Source: Bacilli bacterium
Lineage (GTDB): Bacteria; Bacillota_I; Bacilli_A; RFN20; CAG-826
Assembly: GCA_016302065.1 (NCBI GenBank)
Contig: JAEDOI010000011.1
Span: forward strand, 1 to 31,537
Reading direction: 5' to 3'
DNA: 31,537 nt
Below, one piece after another: positions 14,792 through 21,388 of this stretch. The number at the start of each line of letters is the position of its first letter. Within the stretch, counting starts at the first letter, position 1. The notes beneath the pieces are model-generated. The model was not told the origin of the DNA. It made no database searches and saw only the letters and a list, made by a program, of their open reading frames with translations. The position numbers and the translations under genes were made by a program.

Positions 14792-15710
14792 AAGCGAATT
14801 TATTGATTATTTAAGACATGATTTGCAATATAGTGAAAATACATTAATTGCATATAAGCAAGATTTAGAGTGTTATTTTGATTTTTTATATGCTAAAAAC
14901 ATCGATTTTACAAAAATTAATAAAGTTGAAATTCGTTCTTTTATGCAAGAAAGATTATCTTATGTTAATGATAAAGGTAAGTTAGAAAGTGAAAGAACAT
15001 TAAGAAGAAGAATTTGTTGCTTAAGAAAGTTTTATAAATATCTCTTAAAAAGAGAGATTGTAACATCTAATCCGTTTTTAGCAATTAGACAAGCTAAAGT
15101 TCATAACAAAATGCCTGATGTTCTTTATAGTTCTCAAATCGATGAATTATTAAAAAGAAATAGCGAAAGAACAGATGAATTAAAAGATAGGGATCAAGCA
15201 TTGCTAGAAATTATGTATAGTTCAGGCTTAAGGTGTAGCGAAGTTGTTAATTTAAAAGTAAGTGATGTAAATTTTGCGTCAAGATTTATAAGAGTTTTTG
15301 GTAAAGGTAAAAAAGAAAGAATAGTTCCTTTTAGTGAGTCTGCTAAAATTACTCTTGTAAAATACGTTAAGGGTTTAAGAAATGAATTATTGAGTAGAAA
15401 TGAAAATAGAAGTGGGAATTCATATGTATTTTTATCAAGTAAAGGTGAGAAATTGACGAATAGAGGTCTTGAATACATTATGCAAACAATCGTTAAGAAG
15501 ACTGGTTTAAATCTTGGATTTGAACTTCATCCTCATACCTTGCGCCATACTTTTGCTACTCACTTACTAGAAGGTGGAGCTGACTTAAGATTAATTCAAG
15601 AAATATTAGGGCACGAATCAATTAATACTACCCAAATATATACACATGTATCTAAAGATACTTTAAGAGCCCAATATGATATGTACTTTCCTAAAGGAAA
15701 GAAATCTTAA
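14778..15710 (+). CDS. xerC: Tyrosine recombinase XerC (CodV)
   Basis: A 310-residue tyrosine recombinase, probably the chromosome-dimer resolvase acting at dif with XerD. The N-terminal core-binding SAM-like domain shows FIDYLRHDLQYSENTLIAY. Catalytic residues are in place: Arg in SSGLRCSEVVNL (about residue 153), Lys in VFGKGKKERIVPF, His-x-x-Arg in HPHTLRHTFATHLL, His in ILGHESINTTQ, and the nucleophilic Tyr in QIYTHVS. Position after topA-trmFO is that of codV in Bacillus, which separates it from phage integrases. The hslV-hslU-codY genes that usually follow are absent and rpsB comes next. The start overlaps trmFO by 14 bases. Confidence 0.94.
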   Translation: MNRIESEFIDYLRHDLQYSENTLIAYKQDLECYFDFLYAKNIDFTKINKVEIRSFMQERLSYVNDKGKLESERTLRRRICCLRKFYKYLLKREIVTSNPFLAIRQAKVHNKMPDVLYSSQIDELLKRNSERTDELKDRDQALLEIMYSSGLRCSEVVNLKVSDVNFASRFIRVFGKGKKERIVPFSESAKITLVKYVKGLRNELLSRNENRSGNSYVFLSSKGEKLTNRGLEYIMQTIVKKTGLNLGFELHPHTLRHTFATHLLEGGADLRLIQEILGHESINTTQIYTHVSKDTLRAQYDMYFPKGKKS

Positions 15711-15716
15711 AAAATA

Positions 15717-15745
15717 TTGAAAACTTATTATTAAATTGATAGAAT
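15717..15745 (+). promoter_or_regulatory. Promoter of rpsB-tsf
   Basis: TTGAAA (15717-15722), 17 bases, TAGAAT (15740-15745). Initiation near 15752 falls at the first base pair of the leader's first hairpin. Confidence 0.8.
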
Positions 15746-15750
15746 AAAAA

Positions 15751-15861
15751 GACTTTTGGAAACAAAAGAATACGCACACTATGGATTCGTTTGCCTAGTC
15801 TCCTTTTAAGGAGGGATATTCGTTCGAAATAGTGGAGGCTTAACAAATTGGAGGAGTCAAA
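15751..15861 (+). promoter_or_regulatory. Structured 5' leader of rpsB (candidate S2 autoregulatory RNA)
   Basis: The leader of about 110 bases folds plausibly into CTTTTG-GAAA-CAAAAG (15753-15768, a GNRA-type tetraloop) and a long arm CACTAT/ATAGTG (15777-15782 with 15829-15834) continued by TTCG/CGAA (15786-15789 with 15825-15828) after a GGA bulge, capped by CTCCT/AGGAG (15800-15813). GAATA (15768-15772) could pair with TATTC (15817-15821) as a pseudoknot. The real SD GGAGGAG is at 15850-15856. No T-tract terminator is present, so any control would act on translation. Function is inferred from position and structure only. Confidence 0.55.
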
Positions 15862-16914
15862 ATGACTGAAGAAAAGGAAATTGTCGCTGAAGCAACTAGC
15901 GAAGTAAAAGAAGAAGCTGCTAACGTTATGGAAAGCGTAGTTAGAGATGAAAACGCTGAAATTATTACATTAAAGAAATTAATCGATAATGGAGTTCATT
16001 ATGGTCACCAAACAAGAAAATGGAATCCAAAAATGAAACCATACATCTACTGCCCAAGAAATGGTGTTTATATTATTGATTTAAACAAAACAAAAGAAGG
16101 TATTGAAGCTGCTTATGCTAAACTAAAAGAAATTGTTACTGATGGTGGAAAAGTTTTATTAGTTGGTACAAAAGAAAACGCTAAAGAAATTGTAAAAGAA
16201 GAAGCTGAAAGAAGTGGATCATTCTACATTAATAATAGATGGTTAGGTGGAATTTTAACAAACTTTAAAACAATCAGAACAAGAACAAGAAAATTAAAAG
16301 ACCTTGAAGCTGCTGAAGTTGATGGTGAATGGGATAAATTACCAAAGAAAGAAGCTAGTAAATTAGTTAAAGAAAAAGAAAAATTAGCAAAGAACCTTGA
16401 AGGTATTAAAGAAATGGTAAAAGTACCAAATGCTCTTATCGTTGTCGACCCAACTCAAGAACATAATGCTATTTTAGAAGCAAGAAAATTACACATTCCT
16501 GTATTTGCTATTTGTGATACTAACTGTGATCCTGATGGAATTGATTATGTAATTCCTGGAAATGATGATGCTAATAAGAGTGTTAAACTCATTGTCAGTG
16601 TTTTAAATGATGCTATTGTTGAAGCAAAAGGTGGATTACCAGAAGTTGCTTACTTAAAAGAAGAAGGAACTGAAGAAGTAACTATGAAAGATGCTCTTCG
16701 CCAAGCTGATAGAGAAAACGCTTTAAGAATCGCTGCAAGACGTGAAATGCAAAGAGAAAAACTTGAAAGAGAAAAAGCTAGAAGAGAAGCTTTTGCTGCT
16801 AAACGTGAAGAAAATAAAGATGGCGCTCAAGAAATAAAAGAAGGCGAAAAACCAACAAAAAAACCTATTAGAAGAGCTCCAAAGAAAACTGAAGAAGTAA
16901 AAGAAGGAGAATAA
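15862..16914 (+). CDS. rpsB: 30S ribosomal protein S2 with long N- and C-terminal extensions
   Basis: A 350-residue S2 against a usual 230-260. The core starts near residue 35 (ITLKKLIDNGVHYGHQTRKWNPKMKPYIY) and contains FINNRWLGGILTNFKTI and PNALIVVDPTQEHNAILEA, both diagnostic. The first 34 residues are acidic and the last 95 or so (from about residue 256) are a charged Glu/Lys/Arg/Ala helix and low-complexity tail ending in a lysine-rich segment. Similar extensions are known in mollicute S2 proteins. Strong SD GGAGGAG (15850-15856). tsf follows two bases after the stop, the universal rpsB-tsf pair. Confidence 0.96.
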   Translation: MTEEKEIVAEATSEVKEEAANVMESVVRDENAEIITLKKLIDNGVHYGHQTRKWNPKMKPYIYCPRNGVYIIDLNKTKEGIEAAYAKLKEIVTDGGKVLLVGTKENAKEIVKEEAERSGSFYINNRWLGGILTNFKTIRTRTRKLKDLEAAEVDGEWDKLPKKEASKLVKEKEKLAKNLEGIKEMVKVPNALIVVDPTQEHNAILEARKLHIPVFAICDTNCDPDGIDYVIPGNDDANKSVKLIVSVLNDAIVEAKGGLPEVAYLKEEGTEEVTMKDALRQADRENALRIAARREMQREKLEREKARREAFAAKREENKDGAQEIKEGEKPTKKPIRRAPKKTEEVKEGE

Positions 16915-16916
16915 AA

Positions 16917-17786
16917 ATGGCTAGCAATATTGAATTAATTAAGATTCTTAGAGAAAGAACAGGAGCCGGTATGATGGATTGCAAACGTGCTCTTGATGAA
17001 ACAAACAATGACGTTGATAAAGCAACCGATTGGTTAAGAGAAAAGGGTATTGCTAAACAAGCTAAGAAAGCTGATAGAATTGCTGCAGAAGGATTAGCTT
17101 TAATTGAAAAATGCTGCTGTGGTGCTGCTTGTGTTTGTGAAGTTAACTGCGAAACAGATTTTGTTGCAAACTCTGACCCATTTAAAGCTCTTGTTTCTGA
17201 ATGTTGTAAGAAAGCTTTAAGTACAAAACCAGCTGATGTTGCTGCTTTAAGTGAAGCTGTTAAAACAGAATTTACTGATGCTGCCGTTAAACTTGGAGAA
17301 AAATTAACAATTAGAAGATTTGATATTGTTTACACAAATGAAGGTGAAGGTTTAGGAACTTACATTCATCAAGGTGGAAAGATTGCTGTTATTGTTAGAC
17401 TTGAAAAAGATAATCCTGAATTAGCAAAGGGTTTGGCTATGCAAATTGCTGCTAATTCACCAAAATATGTTTTAGAATCTGATATTCCTGCATCAGTTAT
17501 TGAAGCTGAAACAAAGATTCAATTAGAAGCCAGCAAAAACGATCCAAAATTAGCTAATAAACCAGAAGCTGCTTTAGCTAACATTGTTAAAGGTAAAGTT
17601 CATAAGATTTTAAGTGAATCAGTTCTTGCTGAACAAGATTATCTTCTTGATCCATCAAAGAAAGTTGGTGATGTTTTAAAAGCTGCTGATAATAAAGTTT
17701 TACAATTCATCCGTTACCAAGTTGGTGAAGGACTTGAAAAGAGACATGATGACTTTGCAAAAGAAGTTATGGCTCAAGTAAAATAA
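16917..17786 (+). CDS. tsf: Elongation factor Ts
   Basis: A 289-residue guanine nucleotide exchange factor for EF-Tu. The N-terminal UBA-like region shows ILRERTGAGMMDCKRALDE and ATDWLREKGI; the core signature EVNCETDFVANSDPF follows, then HQGGKIAVIVRLE and the C-terminal IRYQVGEGLEKR. Length is normal. An unusual cysteine cluster occurs at residues 66, 67, 68, 72, 74, 78, 96 and 97, where most homologues have few cysteines. It lies directly after rpsB and ends at a strong terminator. Confidence 0.97.
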   Translation: MASNIELIKILRERTGAGMMDCKRALDETNNDVDKATDWLREKGIAKQAKKADRIAAEGLALIEKCCCGAACVCEVNCETDFVANSDPFKALVSECCKKALSTKPADVAALSEAVKTEFTDAAVKLGEKLTIRRFDIVYTNEGEGLGTYIHQGGKIAVIVRLEKDNPELAKGLAMQIAANSPKYVLESDIPASVIEAETKIQLEASKNDPKLANKPEAALANIVKGKVHKILSESVLAEQDYLLDPSKKVGDVLKAADNKVLQFIRYQVGEGLEKRHDDFAKEVMAQVK

Positions 17787-17807
17787 TTCTAAAAATCACA
17801 ATTAATT

Positions 17808-17828
17808 AAGGCACTTTTGTGCCTTTTT
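17808..17828 (+). terminator. rpsB-tsf terminator
   Basis: AAGGCAC-TTTT-GTGCCTT (17808-17825), with the T-run continuing to 17828. It is a clear intrinsic terminator, ending 15 bases before the pyrH ATG. Confidence 0.9.
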
Positions 17829-17831
17829 GTT

Positions 17832-17837
17832 TATAAT
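17832..17837 (+). promoter_or_regulatory. Putative -10 of pyrH implying a leaderless mRNA
   Basis: A perfect TATAAT whose usual initiation distance (about 7 bases) lands on the pyrH ATG at 17844. No good -35 is visible because the tsf terminator occupies that place, and there is no Shine-Dalgarno. Confidence 0.45.
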
Positions 17838-17843
17838 AATTAT

Positions 17844-18560
17844 ATGGAACCAAAATATAAAAAAGTAATACTTAAATTGAGTGGCGAGGCAATTGCTGAT
17901 TCCTCTAATTCTATCTTAAATCCAAAGAAATTAAGTGATATCGTTTCATTAATTGAAACTTTATTTAAATGTGGAGTTAAAGTTGGAGTAGTAATAGGAG
18001 CTGGTAATATTTTTAGAGGAAGGATAGCTGTTGATAACGGGATCGATACAGAAAGTGGAGATTACATGGGAATGATAGGAACTGTTATTAATTTAAAAGC
18101 TATCTCAAGTTTATTAAATCAAAGAAACATTCCTAATGTTCTTTATAGTGCTTTAAATGTTGAAAATGTTACTAAGCATTATGATGTTGAAATAGCAAAA
18201 AAAGACTATGAAAATAGTGTAGTTTTATTGGCTGGAGGTATTGGAAAACCAAATTTCACCACTGATACATGTGCTGCACTAAGAGCTGTTGAATTAGATG
18301 CCGAATTAATTTTAGCAGGTAAATATGGGGTCAAAGGAGTTTACGATAAAGATCCAAGACTTTATAAAGATGCAAAATTTTTAGAAAAATTAACTTATCA
18401 AGAAGTTCTTGATATGGATTTAAAAGTTATGGATAAAACAGCTATTAGTTTGTTGTTACATAGCAATGTTATTACAAAAGTTTTTTCGATGGATGATATG
18501 AATAATTTTATTTTAGCCATTGAAGATAAAGATATAGGTACAATAATAAAGGAGAAATAA
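17844..18560 (+). CDS. pyrH: Uridylate kinase (UMP kinase)
   Basis: A 238-residue UMP kinase of the amino-acid-kinase fold, making UDP from UMP. It shows KKVILKLSGEAIADS, GVVIGAGNIFRGR, DYMGMIGTVINLKAI, GGIGKPNFTTDTCAALRAVE and KYGVKGVYDKDPRLYKDA, all in family order. The ATG at 17844 gives the standard N-terminus; an in-frame TTG at 17817 lies inside the tsf terminator and is rejected. No SD precedes the ATG. frr follows after one base. The order tsf-pyrH-frr is conserved across bacteria. Confidence 0.96.
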   Translation: MEPKYKKVILKLSGEAIADSSNSILNPKKLSDIVSLIETLFKCGVKVGVVIGAGNIFRGRIAVDNGIDTESGDYMGMIGTVINLKAISSLLNQRNIPNVLYSALNVENVTKHYDVEIAKKDYENSVVLLAGGIGKPNFTTDTCAALRAVELDAELILAGKYGVKGVYDKDPRLYKDAKFLEKLTYQEVLDMDLKVMDKTAISLLLHSNVITKVFSMDDMNNFILAIEDKDIGTIIKEK

Positions 18561-18561
18561 T

Positions 18562-19104
18562 ATGGATATTTTATCAAATGTCGAACAAAGAATGAGTAAA
18601 GCAATTAGTAATTTTCAAGATGCTATTGCTGTTTTAAGAACTGGAAGAGCTAACGCAGCACTTTTAGAGAATATTGAATGTGATTATTACGGTGATAGAA
18701 TGAACATCACCTCAATTGCAGCAATTAAAGTTCCTGAACCAAGGCAATTATTAATTGTTCCTTATGATCAAGGCGATATTAAAACTATCGTTGCTGCTAT
18801 TAATGCTAGTGATATTGGAATTAATCCAGTTGTTGATGGAAAACAAATTCGTCTTGTTATTCCACCATTAACGGAAGATAGAAGAAAAGAACTTGTTAAA
18901 AAAGCAAAAGGCTACTCCGAAGAAGCAAAAGTTGCTATTAGAAATATAAGAAGAGATGCAATTGATGCTGTAAAGAAAGATGAAACTTATACTGAGGATA
19001 CAAGAAAGCAAGAAGAACAAGAAATTCAAAAAATTACTGATAAGTATACTAAAAAAGTCGATGAATTATTAAAAGTTAAAGAATCAGAAATTATGGCTAT
19101 TTAG
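18562..19104 (+). CDS. frr: Ribosome recycling factor
   Basis: A 180-residue ribosome recycling factor, which splits post-termination ribosomes with EF-G. The three-helix bundle is seen from VEQRMSKAISNFQDAIAVLRTGRANAAL onward, with the beta domain IKVPEPRQLLIVPYDQ and GKQIRLVIPPLTEDRRKELVKKAK, then the C-terminal helix with RNIRRDAIDAVKK. SD AAGGAG (18549-18554) overlaps the pyrH end. cdsA follows after two bases; in most Bacillota uppS (undecaprenyl diphosphate synthase) stands between frr and cdsA but is absent here. Confidence 0.97.
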   Translation: MDILSNVEQRMSKAISNFQDAIAVLRTGRANAALLENIECDYYGDRMNITSIAAIKVPEPRQLLIVPYDQGDIKTIVAAINASDIGINPVVDGKQIRLVIPPLTEDRRKELVKKAKGYSEEAKVAIRNIRRDAIDAVKKDETYTEDTRKQEEQEIQKITDKYTKKVDELLKVKESEIMAI

Positions 19105-19106
19105 TT

Positions 19107-20237
19107 ATGCATAATGGTAATAATAGAATAAAAATAAATGATGTTAGCAATGAGGCTAAACATTCTTTAGTTAGTAGACTTATAGTTAGTGCAGTTTTAC
19201 TTATAATCGTTCTACCTTGTATAATTTTAGGTGATTATATTTTCATGGGATTGGTTTTAGTATGCTCATTACTTTCAGCATATGAAATTTGTAAAGCTCC
19301 ACAATCTATTGAAAAGAAATTTAATAATATTATATTTGTTTTTGCGTTTTTTATGATGATATTAATGGTCTTTTGGACATTTTCTCGAAGGCTTATTGAT
19401 AGTTACTTGTTGCATGAATATACTCCAGCAAATAAAAATTTACCATTTACATATAATATTTATACAGGATTTAGTTCTCCAACAATCTCTCTTTCAGCAT
19501 TTGTTATATGTATGGTGTTTTTCTTCTTAATGGTTCTTATTGATAAAAGTTTTACAATTCATGATGCGTTTTATTTTATTGGAATGCTCTTTATTGTTTC
19601 ACTTGGTTACCAAACATTAATGTATTTAAGGTTATATCCATCGTATGCAATTTCTACAGCTATAAGTTATAATGAAAGTTTATTTAATCAAGGTGAAGTA
19701 ATGAAAATAACACAAGAAGAGTTAGATTCTTTGAAGGCATTATTAAATGATCCTTGGTATAAATATGGAGAATCTGCTTTATTATTCATTTATATGTGCT
19801 TAGGTACATTAGTAACTGATGCTGGAGCTTATTTAACAGGAATGTTATTTGGTAAACATAAATTATGTCCTCGTATTAGCCCTAAAAAGACAGTAGAAGG
19901 GTTTGTTGGAGGTATAATATTTAGTATAGTTATTACTTTAACATTTGCTTTTTCATTAGTATTTACTGGTCATCCAATAGTTTATGGATTGCTTGATAGA
20001 GAACATTGGTATTTTATTCTTGTAATTAGTTTGTTAATGCCATTTGTTTCATCTTTTGGTGATCTTTTATTTAGCTGTGTAAAAAGAGGATATCAAGTTA
20101 AAGATTTTGGAAGAATATTAAAAAGTCATGGCGGAATTTTAGATAGAGTTGATAGTGTTTTAGTTACATCAATTTTACTTGGATTAATTATTCCATTATT
20201 TAATGAAATTTTAAGAATTATAGAAATTACTAAATAA
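19107..20237 (+). CDS. cdsA: Phosphatidate cytidylyltransferase (CDP-diacylglycerol synthase)
   Basis: A 376-residue polytopic membrane enzyme that makes CDP-diacylglycerol from CTP and phosphatidic acid. The C-terminal half has DAGAYLTGMLFGKHKL, RISPKKTVEGFVGG and the family signature around SCVKRGYQVKDFGRILKSHGGILDRVDS. About eight hydrophobic segments are visible. It is about 100 residues longer than usual (about 270), mostly from a hydrophilic segment after the third hydrophobic stretch (about residues 98-130) and a second around 185-215. No SD is obvious. Its stop shares one base with the dxr ATG. Confidence 0.93.
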   Translation: MHNGNNRIKINDVSNEAKHSLVSRLIVSAVLLIIVLPCIILGDYIFMGLVLVCSLLSAYEICKAPQSIEKKFNNIIFVFAFFMMILMVFWTFSRRLIDSYLLHEYTPANKNLPFTYNIYTGFSSPTISLSAFVICMVFFFLMVLIDKSFTIHDAFYFIGMLFIVSLGYQTLMYLRLYPSYAISTAISYNESLFNQGEVMKITQEELDSLKALLNDPWYKYGESALLFIYMCLGTLVTDAGAYLTGMLFGKHKLCPRISPKKTVEGFVGGIIFSIVITLTFAFSLVFTGHPIVYGLLDREHWYFILVISLLMPFVSSFGDLLFSCVKRGYQVKDFGRILKSHGGILDRVDSVLVTSILLGLIIPLFNEILRIIEITK

Positions 20238-21388
20238 TGAAATTTATATTATTAGGAATAAATGGGTCAATTGGAAAGACCACTTTAAAAGTATTTGAAA
20301 CTATAAAAAATAAGTGGGAAATCGTAGGGTTTTCTATTGGAGATGATGCTAAGAATGTTGATGAACTAATTAATAAATACCATCCTTTAGCTATCTCTTT
20401 TAAAAATGAAAAAGATTATTATTTATATAAAAGTTTATATCCTAATATTAAATTCTTTTTTGGATTTGAATCTTATTTAAAACTTTTAGATTTAGAATAT
20501 GATTGTTTGATTAATGCTTTATCTGGTTTTAATGGTTTAGAGCCTACCTTAAAATGCTTAGAAAACAATAAAACTGTACTTCTAGCTAATAAAGAATCTT
20601 TAGTTGTTGGAGGCGATTTAATAAAGAAAACGCTTAAAACGAGTGGCAAATTAATTCCAATTGATAGTGAACATGTTGCAGTTTTAAAATGTTTAGAAAA
20701 TGAAAGCAAAGATAATGTAGATTCAATTTATATTACAGCAAGTGGTGGACCTTTTTTTGATTATAGTGATGAAAATTTAAAAAACGTTAGTGTAAATGAA
20801 GCCTTAAATCACCCAACATGGAAAATGGGAAAGAGAATTACAATTGATTCTTCAACTATGGTAAATAAATGCTTCGAATTAATTGAGTGCTATTACTTAT
20901 TTAATGAATATACATCTAATTATAAAGTTCTTGTTGATAGAAAATCTCTTATACATGGTTTTGTTGTTTTTAAAGATGGTAGAATTAAACAATGTAAATA
21001 TGCTCCAACTATGGAAAACCCTATTAAATATAGCTTGGATTTAGTTTTTAATAATGAGGTTGATCTTAGCGATGTTTATTTAATTGATAAAATAGATCAA
21101 TCGTTATTAAGTGTTAAGCAAAGATATGAGACAATATTAAATTTAAGTAATAAAGTTATTATTAATAAAGGGAGTTATGGAGCAGTTTTAAATGCCATTG
21201 ATGAAGAGTTAGTTAATTATTTTTTAAATAATAAAATTAAATTTATTGATATAACTGAAATAATTGTTAAAATTATGAATACATGCGTTAACAAAAAGTG
21301 TTTAAATCTTAAAGATTTAAAAGAGTGTGATATAAATGCAAGAAAGGCAGTTAAGTATTTAATTGAAGGTAGAATAAATGAGAATTAA
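20237..21388 (+). CDS. dxr: 1-deoxy-D-xylulose 5-phosphate reductoisomerase
   Basis: A 383-residue NADPH-dependent enzyme, the committed step of MEP isoprenoid synthesis. NADPH-binding GINGSIGKTTLKVFE is at residues 8-22; LLANKESLVVGG, IPIDSEHVAVLKCL (metal-binding Asp/Glu), TASGGPFFD, and HPTWKMGKRITIDSSTMVNK follow in order. Small departures from consensus are GINGSIG for GSTGSIG and VDRKSLIHG for the common HPQSxIH. Length is normal. Translation start shares a base with the cdsA stop, and the end overlaps rseP by 11 bases. It implies that this organism makes isoprenoids by MEP rather than mevalonate. Confidence 0.95.
   Translation: MKFILLGINGSIGKTTLKVFETIKNKWEIVGFSIGDDAKNVDELINKYHPLAISFKNEKDYYLYKSLYPNIKFFFGFESYLKLLDLEYDCLINALSGFNGLEPTLKCLENNKTVLLANKESLVVGGDLIKKTLKTSGKLIPIDSEHVAVLKCLENESKDNVDSIYITASGGPFFDYSDENLKNVSVNEALNHPTWKMGKRITIDSSTMVNKCFELIECYYLFNEYTSNYKVLVDRKSLIHGFVVFKDGRIKQCKYAPTMENPIKYSLDLVFNNEVDLSDVYLIDKIDQSLLSVKQRYETILNLSNKVIINKGSYGAVLNAIDEELVNYFLNNKIKFIDITEIIVKIMNTCVNKKCLNLKDLKECDINARKAVKYLIEGRINEN

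Noticed and set aside
14778..15710. XerC as a phage integrase marking a mobile element
   Set aside because: Gene order topA-trmFO-xerC is the housekeeping context, and no att repeats or phage genes are present.
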